From the NCBI GenBank assembly GCA_025677835.1, contig JAIXMR010000035.1, positions 144,955 to 208,954 of the forward strand: 64,000 bases of DNA, given 5' to 3'. The position numbers were made by a program, and so were the translations under genes. Each line of letters begins with the position of its first letter. The first letter of the stretch is position 1. The stretch is from Sporodiniella umbellata (Eukaryota; Mucoromycota; Mucoromycetes; Mucorales; Rhizopodaceae). Under the pieces are notes generated by a model that saw nothing but the letters and a program-made list of their open reading frames with translations, did no database searches and had not been told where the DNA came from. This document shows, one piece after another, positions 24,145-34,612 of this stretch.

Positions 24145-25922
24145 CTAATGATTTTTATTTTTTTTACTCTTCTTTTTTGGTTTTTCTTCTAAGGGTATGT
24201 GAAGAGAGCTGCGTACGGTTTGGAGATGCTTATCGAGGTCTTTCCTTTTCATTTTTTTGTTTTTCTTAAAGTGAGCTCTTTCTGTTTCTACTTTAGAATA
24301 GGGACGATAACTAGTATAGAAAGGGTTGTTATTTTCTGAAGAGGGTTATTTTCACTTACGTTGCCATTTGTTTGATACCGACGTATTTATTGAGTTCTGC
24401 ATCATCTGCCAATAGGATTTCTTCAGCTGTGAGACCGTAATCTTCGGGTGCAGTCTTTGCGTATTTGAATCGAGTGTAAACATCGCCACCGACAACGTCT
24501 TCGTAGTTGAGAGAATAGTATTCGTCCATAAGCTGTTCGACCTGTTGGTTTTTGGTGGAGGATTCAGCGAGCGGGTGTGATTCAGCCGCGTGTTTTCTTT
24601 TAGAGCCCTTGAATTTGTCTCCTCCGGGGAGATAGTCAGCGTCCATATTATCCATGTCCCCTTGTTCGTAAGCGCTAGTATCGATGTCGTCCTCCCATGT
24701 GGGTTTCACTGAGTCTTCACCGTCATAGTATTGATCGTCAAAGACACCGTTCATCTGCTGATCAAACATGGCAGGATCAAAGTCTGCGTCGAGGTCGATG
24801 TTTTCGAGGCCCAAGGCAGCACTGCCTGAGATTTCATAAATCTCCTTGAGTTTGTTTTGAATCTCCTTTCTCTTTTTGTTTTTTTGTTCCTTTAGCTCCT
24901 CGACTTTTTGTTTCTTTAGTAGTTCTTTGCGTGCCTTCTCTCTTGCTCTCTTTTTGGCTCGCTTGCTTTCTGTTCGACGCGCAGAGCCTTCGACGTGACG
25001 AGCGTAAGTTTGAATGGTAGCGCCTCCTTCTTCTTCGTATCTAAAGTTGTATTTGCTTTCGAATCGGTCGATATCGTCCAGGTCTGCTTCATCTTTATCC
25101 ACCTCGTCTACTTCTGTGGTGGCAGCCTTACCACCTGCTTCTGTTTCAATCCATCCTCTGTTCAGAACATAGTCCATAAGAAAAGCATCTTCGCTACTGA
25201 CTTTGGGGTCTTCTTTATACTCGGACCATTCCTTGACCGCCTTTTGGCTGGCCTCGTCCTGCGACATGTGTTCCAAAAGAAAATGTTTGTATTCGGATGC
25301 TTCCGCTTCTTTTTCCTTGACTGTCTTTTCTTTCTTGATCAAGAAGCCGTCATCCTCTGAATCGTCTTCGGTCTCTGACAAGTTTTTGAAAGCGTTACGA
25401 AGCTGTTCTTGTTCTTCACGGTGAGTGATGCCTTGAGGTAGTTCGGATGCTTCGTCTACATAGCCTCCGTGTTTCAACACCATCTCGCGCTCGTAGTCTT
25501 TCAGTGTCACTACGGGCTCAGCCTTTGTTTTGGGTACGTCAGAGGTTGTTTTGACATCTTTGAAGAAATCCACTTGGTGGTAGACACTAGGATCTTTTGC
25601 TTTGATGGCAGCAATGGTACGAAAGATTTGTGAATCTACAGCAGGTGTAAGTTGATTGGCCTCGTCGTCTTCTTCTTCATCAGAATCGGATTCATATTCA
25701 GATTCGGATTCGGATGCGTCTGCTTTGGCAGCTACTTCAGCTTCGATTTCTTCTGTGGCGATCTTTACTATGACATTGATTTAATACCATGAAACAAGAG
25801 GGTTGAAAGTAGTAGTTACATAATTCTGGTCTTTTATATTCTTCCTCGTCAGTATCCCTTTCTCGAATGGTCAACTTGAAGTCTTCGCTACTTGAAGAGC
25901 TACTTGTACTATCTCTACGCAT
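24145..25922 (-). CDS. KRI1: Ribosome-biogenesis protein Kri1
   Basis: Three exons, 25922-25820, 25767-24360 and 24310-24145, give 558 residues. Kri1 works in the nucleolus in 40S-subunit assembly with Krr1. Typical blocks are RERDTDEEEYKRPEL, SQIFRTIAAIKAKDPSVY, VTLKDYEREMVLKHGG, DYVLNRGWIE, FESKYNFRYEEEGG, SARRTESKRAKKRAREK and PTWEDDIDTSAYE. The central exon would end QMAT-stop, but a perfect GTAAGT donor there and a CTAG acceptor before 24310 add YRPYSKVETERAHFKK plus a lysine-rich nucleolar tail, as in other Kri1 proteins. Many acidic and basic runs are normal for the family. Confidence 0.94.
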
Positions 25923-26153
25923 CGTTTTTGATTCAGAAAAAAAAAAAAAAAAAAAAAAAACCAAAAAAAAAAATAAAAATAAAATAAAAAAAAAAATAAA
26001 GCACCTGTGGCTTCAAGCCACTTTCGAAGCCAAGCGATTCCTGCTGAATTCAATGTCCGCCTTTTTTTGTTTTTTTTTGGGTTTTGTAGGTCCTCTTGAT
26101 TTTTCCACACGCTTTTTTTTTTTTTTTTTTTATCTTTTCTTTATATAAAAAGT
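25923..26153. promoter_or_regulatory. Divergent 231-bp spacer between KRI1 and ETFRF1
   Basis: The only DNA between two divergent start codons, dominated by A20 and T18 runs. Both genes probably fire from it (inference from spacing). Confidence 0.5.
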
Positions 26154-26498
26154 ATGAGTCGTTCAAGAGTGATTGAACTTTACAAGCAGGTAAAAGGAAA
26201 GAGTAAAGTAGACAGGATGTTGAAGTGTATAGTTGGTCTATTTAGGCCGAGAATACCCAGCAGGGTATCATGATTTTTTTCGACCTAAATTGAAAGCAGC
26301 GTTTTTGAAGAATAAGGAACTTGACTCACCTGAAGAGATTGAGAAAAAGATAGCTTTAGGAGACTATGTGGTCAAAGGTAGACGATGAAGTAGGGTATGT
26401 TTAGGGTAATATGTATTTATATATCTACAGAACTTGAGACATTATATTATTTAAAGAAATATCGTACCTTAAGGAAAAGGTATAACCCATGTGCATAA
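26154..26498 (+). CDS. ETFRF1: LYR-motif protein ETFRF1 (LYRM5)
   Basis: Three exons, 26154-26189, 26233-26377 and 26431-26498, encode 82 residues. In mammals this mitochondrial matrix protein removes FAD from the electron-transfer flavoprotein and so lowers its activity. The match runs end to end: VIELYKQLVYLGREYP, FFRPKLKAAFLKNKEL, IEKKIALGDYVVKELE and TLYYLKKYRTLRKRY. Ordinary gene finders would probably miss it because the first exon has only 12 codons. The LYR tripeptide itself is LYK here, as in the human protein (LYKN). Length and helix pattern fit the Complex1_LYR fold. Confidence 0.93.
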
Positions 26499-26670
26499 AA
26501 CCCTTTTAAACCGTTCAACATATGTCAAGTGACACCTAAATCCAATAAATGCCCCTCAACACATTTTTCTGATATCTATCTATATCTATCTATCTATATA
26601 TATATATATAGCCATCACTATTTATTTCTTTCTTTCTTCTTTTTCGAGATTTTAGCAGTGACGACGTTTG

Positions 26671-26823
26671 ATGAGTTTTTACGAAACATTGTCCGATTCA
26701 GATAGCCACTATCAAAACAAACGAGGATTGATGTCGAGATGGATACCGAATAGTAAAGTGAGCGATGAGTACCCGATGTGGAATGAATGCAAAGTAAAGT
26801 GAGAGCATGTAGAGTGTGTTATT

Positions 26824-26859
<36 letters not shown>

Positions 26860-28854
26860 TGTTGGTTTATTTATAAAAGAAGTCAGGTGCTTTAGGTCAT
26901 CATGGATTGAGTAAATTATTTAAAAAGAGTGAAGTCAAGGTAAAGAAAGGGGAATGGAGAGAGAGAGGGAGGGGGTCTCCTGAAGAGGACATGGATGGAT
27001 TGACAGTGAGTAAAGTGTAGAGAGGGGAGTATACGACCGATCCGTCGAGTGCAATCGCATGCCAAGATACCTTTGGCACCTCCTCCTTGTCATCGTTCGT
27101 TCTCTAGTGTGAATGTGAGCAGCAGCCACTTTTTGAGTGATCTACCTAGCCAGTACCTAGCGCGAGCGCAGGGAGGTTCGATGTATTCTACGTTTGATTC
27201 GGAAGAAGAAGAAGACGCGTTTGTGGATGCGGAAGAGTTTTCAGAAGAAGCGATCGGTCAAGGAGGCAATGAGGGTAGCTTTGTGGGGAAAGCATGGGTG
27301 GAAAGTTTCTCGAGCGAGGTATGGACACGATCAGAAAGGGTATTGTTGGAAGATCCCGGAGGAGGAGAAGCATGGCGTATGGCACGCGCGTTGTTTGTGG
27401 AAGATGGTCAGATTACAAGCCGAGAAAAGACAGCAGAATGGCTAGGGCAGAGCGAACATCGGAAGGTGCTAGAGTGTTACCTTGGCTGTTTTGATTTCAG
27501 CGGTCAACGACTGGAGTCAGCGTTTCGTAAGTTGTGTGGCCATTTGTATTTCCGAGCAGAGGCACAACAGATGGACCGTATTCTGGAAGGGTTTGCGTCT
27601 CGGTACTGGAGGTGTGAGCCAGAGAATGTGTTGGGCAGTGCAGGTAAAGAAGAGTGGAGAAGGTTAGAGATGAGATCAACATTGGACTCTTAGAAACCCA
27701 TGTCTATTTCTAGATACGGTCTATGCCGTGGCCTATTCGTTATTGTTGTTGAACACGGATCTCCATGTAGCACAGGGGCAACATCAGCGAATGACGCGAT
27801 CCGAGTTTGTTCGAAACACGATGGCGACGGTATTAGAGCAAGGCGAGGGGCAAGAAGGCTGGCGACAGAGGGTAGAGAGCGAGTTGAAAGCAATGTACGG
27901 TTCAGTTCGACAGTTTCCTATTCTACCGCCGTTGGAAGATGCACCGGTGATTTCGGAAGCGAGCAGAGAAGGAAAGCGCGTAGGCCAAGCAGGTTTTTAC
28001 GAGCTGAAGGGCGAAGTGGTACGCAAGCACCTGTTAGAGAGCGGTAAACAAAAGGCAAGACATCGTGAATGGCGTGCGTGTTATCTGAAGCTGAAGGCGG
28101 ATGGCGAACTGTGTATGTATGCTGAGGAAACGTACGAGGTAAGGGTGAAGGGAAGGGGAGAGGCAGAGACTGACTGGCTAAGCGTAGCGTGGGATTGGAC
28201 AGATCCGGTTGAACCATACGCTTTCGAATGCGCTCCCACCACCAGGCTATAATCGACAACGTCCGCATGTGTTTGCGATTCAACAGGCAGACGGTGGGGT
28301 GTACTTGTTTCAAACCGCATCAGCGGAAGCGATGCAAGGATGGGTATCGGCGTGTAACTACTGGGCGGCACGAACAAGTAAGGAGCCGTTGTCAGGAGGC
28401 GTAGGGAATATGGAATACGGGTGGGGACCTTGCCTAGAGGAGGATGAGCCGGTGGGGACGGTGCACGTATGGCAGGCCCCTACGGCGACGATGGTCAACA
28501 GCCGACTGGAAGAAGGGGAGCAAACCAGGGCACTTCAAAAGACGCTGGAAGACCTGAACAATGAAATCAACCAGCATCGAGACTTGAAACGCCAGATGCT
28601 TAACAGAGTGAGTGTGTTCAGGGTGTGACACATAACATGTGGTTAATTTAATTGTTTAGTTTCCAATCAAGTCCAGCCCACAAGTCCATCAGAACTGGGA
28701 AGCCAAAGCCCATTACTTGCTACACGAGATTATCAAGTATCAAAACTACTGTCTGGCGTTAGAAAAGTCACTTGCGCGGTCCATGCCCACCTGCCCGACG
28801 TTGCAAGTGGACCTGGGAGGTGACATGGATCTCGCCTTGAACTTGGCGCTTTGA
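26671..28854 (+). CDS. Sec7-PH Arf exchange factor, EFA6-like
   Basis: Six exons: 26671-26793, 26883-27005, 27067-27643, 27714-28138, 28203-28607 and 28660-28854, 615 residues. A Sec7 domain (about residues 130-330) loads GTP on Arf-family G proteins; AYSLLLLNTDLH and MTRSEFVRNTM are typical. The catalytic glutamate is in RAEAQQMDR (near residue 247), where most relatives have LPGEAQ; Glu and AQ are kept. A PH domain follows (REWRACYLKLK, then PHVFAIQQADGGVYLFQT and MQGWVSACNYWAA), then a coiled coil (about 505-560). Sec7-PH-coiled coil is the EFA6/PSD layout, acting on Arf6 at the plasma membrane. Its G+C content and codon choice are visibly higher than in the flanking 20 kb. The first two exons are the least certain part. 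Confidence 0.88.
26826..26856. repeat. (TA)n microsatellite in intron 1
   Basis: About 15 TA units within the first intron of the Sec7-PH gene. Confidence 0.9.
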
Positions 28855-29168
28855 AGCGGTGCCTTAATTGTGCTTCAACCTTATTCCCACACACACACAC
28901 ACACACACACAACCTATTTTTTTTTTTTTTTTTTTTTTTTAAAGCTGGGGTGGTACGATTTCAAACTCCTGGTTGAAAATGCTTCGTCCATTGGTGAAGA
29001 GCACTTTATATAAAAGTGTTGAAGCACCTGTCATTATTGGGGACAATAAAAAAAAAAAAAAAAAAAAAAAAACAGAAAACAGGTTTATTGAAAGAAAATG
29101 CCACTTGAAAACAAAAAAGGAGGAGAGGGGGGGAGGGGAGAAAGGATGCTGTGTTGTATATACGAGGG

Positions 29169-29201
<33 letters not shown>

Positions 29202-29218
29202 GAGAGATATATGTAGGG
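28855..29218. repeat. Convergent spacer packed with simple repeats
   Basis: A (CA)11-12 tract at 28888-28911, a T22 run from about 28917, an A23 run near 29049 and an A28 run near 29170, within 364 bp between the stops of the Sec7-PH and HMG-box genes. The three homopolymers could base-pair with each other in RNA. Confidence 0.85.
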
Positions 29219-30212
29219 TTATAAGAGCTGATTGGTATGATTACGTTTGGATCGTTTGTGACAGTCTTGAAGTGGAGAGTGTTTAGGTGACCTTTTGAGA
29301 GAAGGGGAAGCATCGGTGGGGGCGGCACGACGAGGACAATAACGATATTCAGGGAATGCTTCTCGATGAGCGAGTTTCTCTTGTTCTGCCAAAGCGTGCC
29401 ATGGTTTTTTTTCATTCTCGGATAACTTGCTCCATCGTAGTGACGCACGTCTATATTTGGGTTAGTGTCATCTCGAAAGTACGTGTATTTTACTTTGAGA
29501 TTTCCTCAGCACGTAAGGTAGGATCCTGACGCTTGAGAGCCTGACCGTAATGACAACGAAAATGAATCCAAGCGTTTCTGGGTCTTTTGATATGAGCGTT
29601 CTTGGTGAGAAACATGCTTTGATCGACGGCGGTTTGTTTGGCCAACGCTTTCTGAGGGTCATGTCTGGCCAAACCCATGTCTTTCCAATCCGGGACAGCG
29701 GCAGAGGCAGAAGCAGCAGCCATCGTAGGGGACATGGGCTTAGGAAACATAGGGTAAGGTGTAGAAGAAGCGGAGGGTGGAGGGGAAAGTGGCGGGGAGG
29801 ATCTACGACGACGGGGAGTGGGTATCTGGAGAGAGGGTATACAAGAAAAAGTAGGTGTCAGAGGCTTGTACAGACTGAACGGAAATATTGTCTTGGGTTC
29901 ATCGAATTGAGGCATTGGCTCTACAGGTCTCGCTCGATCCACGCCTATCATTGTCTTGGGCTCGTACCTCGGTGACTCGGGAGAAGGGGGTCGTTCCAGC
30001 CGGCGCATGTAAGTTGGCTTGCATTTTCTGCCTAAACCATCGCACACCTCACCCATCATCGGTGCCAATTCAACCACGGGTGACATCGAGGACAATGGAG
30101 GCGTTGCTGCCACTGAGAATCGCTCTCTCTCTTGTTCATCCATCGGCGGGGGTTGAATCGTGACCTTCGTTGGAGTAGCAGCAACAACAGTAACAGGAAA
30201 TGAATGCGGCAT
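29219..30212 (-). CDS. MATA-type HMG-box transcription factor
   Basis: Two exons, 30212-29494 and 29450-29219, encode 316 residues. The HMG box (about residues 205-283) is split by the intron: IKRPRNAWIHFRCHYGQA, PTLRAEEISK, then RASLRWSKLSENEKKPWHAL and EKLAHREAFPEYRYCPRR. This is the MATA_HMG class (sequence-specific, mating-type-like). The first 200 residues are Pro/Ser-rich and probably disordered; the tail is basic. Mucoromycotina have many such genes. The sex-locus partners (triose-phosphate transporter, RNA helicase) are not beside it, so this is unlikely to be sexM or sexP. Target genes are unknown. Confidence 0.92.
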
Positions 30213-30691
30213 TTATAATAACAAAAACTCCAAAAAAAAAAAAAAAAAAGGGCGTCTATTTTTTCTTTTTTTTTTTTTATTATTATTATTTCTCTTTGAT
30301 AGAATCCAAAAAAAAAAAAAAAAAAAAAGAAAAAGAAAAAAAAAAGAAAAAGAGAAAGCAAAAAAAAAAAAAAAAAAAGAAGAAAAAGCCTTTATTTTTT
30401 TTTTTTTTTTAATAAAGAGATCTGTCCATCGTGTTTTGGGACTGGACTCGACTGGCTTTGAAAAACAAGAGAACACAATGAAGTAAAACATGCACAAGAA
30501 TAACAACAAAACAACAAAACGGATGCAATGCCCTTCTCTTTGTCTTCTTGGCCTGGATTTCTTTCTATTCTTCTCTCCTCTCCCCTTTTTTTTTTTTATT
30601 CTCTTTCTTTCCCTCCCCCCCCCTCCCCTTATTCTACCCGCAGCGTATCTCAAAGGGGGCAATCCATCTGTGTGTCACTTTTTTCACGGAT

Positions 30692-30738
<47 letters not shown>

Positions 30739-31057
30739 CTTGTCTTTCTTTCAATCTCCGAAGAAGAATCAATATTGGCTTGAGAAAAGCCTCGCTGTCA
30801 CCATGCGTTGGTCTCGGAAGCATCCCTGTTGGATCAGCTCGTGTGTGTGGAGGGTGGGTGTGACGTGTGTTTTCAAAGCCTCGCTTTCTTTCTTTCCCTC
30901 TTTCTTGCTCCACACGTCATTCCACCTTTCGAAAAGTGACGTGAAGACGTGGAAAGGGAACGCTTGGAATTGATTGGCTGTGCTACTTGGGTTTAGAATG
31001 CAGCTGAAGTGTAGCCAAAGAAAATGGTTTTTTTTTGTTTTTTTTTTTTGTTAGGCG
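30213..31057. other. Divergent spacer of homopolymers and a (TG)n tract
   Basis: Between the HMG gene and HEM4. Alternating A and T runs of 10-20 bases fill 30230-30410; a C-rich stretch lies near 30615; a (TG)21 tract spans 30694-30735. Long Lys/Phe-rich frames here are translations of the homopolymers and are not genes. Confidence 0.75.
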
Positions 31058-31873
31058 ATGGAGAGAAAGCGAGTTTGGATCTTGAAAGAGGAGAAAAAAG
31101 AGGACGAGTACAGAAGACTGCTATCTGAGGCAGGTTATCAGGTTGAGTTTGTGCCTGTACTTGATTACGCTCTCTGTAATGTGACAAGATTAGCCAGCAT
31201 CTTGAGCTTAGGACCTAGTCAGCAAGCCCTGAACGGTTTGATTCTCACCTCCCAAAAGTCTGTCAGCACACTGAACGAAGCCTATGCTTTGGCTAATCTT
31301 TCGCATAAAGTACAGGCTGAATGGGAACAACTGCCGGTGTATAGCGTCGGTCCCCAAACGGAACACCAATTAAGCCAATGTGCGCTGTTCGCCCACGCCT
31401 GTCGCGCGCATTGGATACAGGCACCCTGTGCAGCAGAGCTCGTTCAGCCCATGTTGGAGCGTCTGTCGCTTTCCAAAGGCGGACCTCTCTTTCTGGCGGG
31501 GGACAAACGACGCGATCTGATCCCTCAAACCCTTTCTGAGGCTGGCATACCCTTTCAAGAACTTCAATCCTATCGCACTTGCGCCCATCCTCAGCTCCTC
31601 TCGCGTCTTGAACAACTGCAAAACCAACAGGCGCGTTGGGCCGTCTATTTCAGTCCTTCCGGTCTGAACTTTATTCAATCCACCTTGCCTCTCTCTCAGC
31701 TTCTCCATCCTCCCCCTCACTTGCTTCTCGCTGCCATCGGTCCTACCACAGGCGATGCTATCACCCAGCTCGGACTCCCACTTCATCTCGTCGCTCCCCT
31801 ACCTGACCCTCATCATCTCGTTCAAGCTATGGTCCAAGCAGATCACTTGCTGGATTCACCCCACATCGCTTAG
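31058..31873 (+). CDS. HEM4: Uroporphyrinogen-III synthase
   Basis: Intronless, 271 residues, the usual length. It closes and isomerises hydroxymethylbilane to uroporphyrinogen III in haem synthesis, in the cytosol. The fold is poorly conserved in sequence, but the pattern is clear: RVWILKEEKKEDEYRRLLSEAG at the start with FVPVLDY, NGLILTSQKSVSTLNEA, LPVYSVGPQTEHQL, PLFLAGDKRRDLIPQTL, QSYRTC, WAVYFSPSGLNF and LAAIGPTTGDAITQLG near the end. The start is the first ATG after a T-rich leader. Few genes here lack introns; codon choice is C-rich compared with most neighbours. Confidence 0.93.
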   Translation: MERKRVWILKEEKKEDEYRRLLSEAGYQVEFVPVLDYALCNVTRLASILSLGPSQQALNGLILTSQKSVSTLNEAYALANLSHKVQAEWEQLPVYSVGPQTEHQLSQCALFAHACRAHWIQAPCAAELVQPMLERLSLSKGGPLFLAGDKRRDLIPQTLSEAGIPFQELQSYRTCAHPQLLSRLEQLQNQQARWAVYFSPSGLNFIQSTLPLSQLLHPPPHLLLAAIGPTTGDAITQLGLPLHLVAPLPDPHHLVQAMVQADHLLDSPHIA

Positions 31874-32263
31874 GAACCGCATCACCCGGCTCTCCTTTTT
31901 TTTATTTGTTATTATTCTCTCATTAGCCACCCGTTGGCTTGACTAGAAAAGTAGAAAATAGAAATAGCTGTTACAGTCAATTTAACCCCATTTGGTAAAT
32001 GCCAACATGCTTTTCTGTGGATTATAAACAATAAAAAAAAAAAAAAAAAAAAAATCAATAAAAACAGCAGCGCTCTTTTTGTTTTTTTTGTTTTTTTTTT
32101 GGCTGTAGATCTTTCAAGGGGCAATAAGCATTGGCTTTTCTCTCTTTCTTTTTTTTTTTTTTTTTTTTCAATGTGAAAACAACCCTTCATGGCTTGTGTG
32201 TGTACAACACTCTTCTTTTTTTTTTCTCTCTCCTTTTATTGATGGACCGTACTTTTCTCTGTT
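31874..32263. other. Convergent spacer
   Basis: 390 bp between HEM4 and ILV6 stops, with A20 (near 32035) and T20 (near 32150) runs that are complementary to each other. Confidence 0.65.
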
Positions 32264-33248
32264 CTAGCCAGGCGGAAGTAGAGTGGCATCCACCGCTTCC
32301 TCTTTTTCATAAGCATGTTCCGTTTGTGGGGAATAAGTATCATGCACAGGCGACCTTGGCATTGCCATGACACCTTGAGATGAAAGAAATAAGGCTACTG
32401 GGTTCATTCTATCTCTCCTTACCTGTTCTGGAGGACTCAAGTATACCAAAAGGCTTACACAGCTTGACAAAAGAAGTCAACCGGTCTGATTTAGCACAGA
32501 CCTGAAGGATCACACAGTCAGAAGACACATCGACCACTTTTCCATCAAATAATCTCGTTAACTCTGTCAGAGCTCGTAAATGTGAAAAGGTGGCCCGAAG
32601 GGTGTCTGAAGGACAGGGGGGCTTTTCCTAGAATAACCTTCAGGAGAAGAAAGAACTGGAAGAAATCTTACTGTTAATTTTGTATCGACCGAATCGTCTA
32701 GCTTTTTCGTAGGCAGTTGTTCATGCAGGTATTCAGGACCCAGTATAGAGACCTTGATTAACAAAAGCTCACGTTCGACCAATTTGGTTTTTGTGTAATC
32801 TAAAACAGCCCAAACAGGTACCTTGGACAAAAAAAGGGGGTTTATTCATCCAATCAATAAATAAAGAGCTTACCATGTCTTCCAATTGACGTCTTGCCTG
32901 CTCTATCTGACCCGAATGGCCGTTGAATACAATCGTCATTCTCGAAAGATCCACTACCTCGGTTTTTGCAACCACCAACGATTCAATATTAAACCCACGC
33001 CCTGCCATAATACCCGAAACACGACTCAAAACACCCGGTTCGTTCTGAACCAAACAGTTTAACGTGTGCCGGGTCTCTGGCTCTGTATTCGAGTCTGGTG
33101 TATTGTATAAGATATTACTGACCGCATCACTCACAGAAGCTGGAGAACTCACAGGCACAGGCCCATACCGACGCCCTCGGTGGTTTTTCTTGAATCCAAG
33201 CGCGGCTGTCGATGAACCAGCCTGATTCGCCAGTGAACGACGGCTCAT
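32264..33248 (-). CDS. ILV6: Acetolactate synthase regulatory subunit
   Basis: Four exons, 33248-32874, 32821-32672, 32627-32423 and 32373-32264, encode 279 residues. It is the small subunit that gives valine feedback control to acetohydroxyacid synthase in mitochondria. The basic, Ser/Ala-rich N-terminus suits import. The ACT domain is clear: RHTLNCLVQNEPGVLSRVSG, GRGFNIESLVVAKTE and RMTIVF, followed by the second domain with PVWAVLDYTKTKLVERELLL and IKVSILGPEY, then DCVILQVCAKSDRL and VKLCKPFGILESSRTG. The start is the first ATG of the open frame. All phases fit. Confidence 0.94.
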
Positions 33249-34612
33249 TACCAAAAAACCACTCGAAACCTAATCTAGATCAATCATGGCTTCTCTCTGA
33301 ATAACCTTTACCATTCGATTTCTAATAAATCCCATCATATTTCTTTAATCTCTAATAGGATATTTCCCCCCTTCCTCTTTTTTTTATAAAAAAAAAAAAA
33401 AAAAAAAAAAAAATATAGTCCCCTTTATATATCAAACACAAATGGCTTTGTGACGAAAACTTGAATCATAAGAATCAATCCTGCCTATTGGTAGATCTCT
33501 TCTCTAGAGCATTCAAACACCGACACACTCGGCTTTGACCTGCTCTTTTAAAACAAGAAATAAGACCCTTCCCAGAAGCATCATTATCTTAATCTATTAA
33601 AATACCTTTTTTTATACATCATCAATAAACAAAAGAGTGAATCAGAAGATTACTAAAGATGGTTTTAAACCAGCCTATCTATCTTGTCTGTTCACAGTCT
33701 AAAAGAGGGCTGGCATCTGTGTAACGTTGAATGATGTTGATTTCTTTTGAACGCATAACGTTCTGAATCACAGCAGAATTTCTTTAAGAGTAAAAAAAAA
33801 AAAAAAAAAAAGGGGGGGAGAAGGGATTAAAGAAGCTTATCTATTAAGAGAGAAACATCATGGATTCAATTTTTGGTTTGATATTCAAAAGTACTTTAAA
33901 AAAGTTTTGGCTCGGTCCACATCAAGAAAATGGAGTAAACCCAATGGGCTTTCTATAGAAACACACAATCCTATAACACAAAACCTCCCTCCCATCCGTC
34001 CAATCGATACGGAATATGTATTCTATACTTTTGTCGTATTAAATACACATATTCAAATCTCCTCCACATCTAGCTCGACTCGCATCTTTAAACTTACATT
34101 CGATTCTATAAAACTGAACAAATAACTGTGCATATCAATTGAAAGAAATACACAAGTATTTTATAGTGAATTTCTCTCTCTCTCTCTCTCTCTCGAAATG
34201 CGTTACACTCGTAGAATCACTTGAGCCAACGTACTCTTCCCTCCCCCCCCCTTTTTTTTTTTTTCTTTCTTTCTTTCTTTAAAGCAGATAATCGTACACT
34301 GTCGATTCTTTAACACGCCCAAGTTTTTGCTTGGCTTTTCAAAAACAAAACCAAAGCAAAATTAACAAATGTTTTCAAAAGGCAGTCATCACCAAGTGTC
34401 TATGTCGGAGTGTAAATGCGGCATCTATTTTTTTTTTTTTTTTTGAGTGTTTAGTTTTAAAACAAAATGAAGCACGCAATATCAATAAATGCATCTTTAT
34501 TTTATGTCTGGTAAAAGAGTAACAGAAGAAAAAAACAAAAAATAGACGATCCATCCTTTATAAATTTTCTATACAAAGTTTCTAACGTACTATTTTCTTA
34601 CATCACCCTAAT
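33249..34612. other. Divergent spacer
   Basis: About 1.36 kb shared by the ILV6 and HAL2 promoters. It contains A23 at about 33390, A19-G7 at about 33799, a (TC)n tract at 34175-34194, C8-T14 at about 34243 and T16 at about 34428. No gene recognised. Confidence 0.65.

Noticed and set aside
29219..30212. Sex-determining locus (sexM/sexP)
   Set aside because: The flanking genes are not those of the Mucorales sex locus.
30160..30662. Lys-rich and Phe-rich frames on both strands
   Set aside because: Direct translation of A/T homopolymers upstream of the HMG gene.
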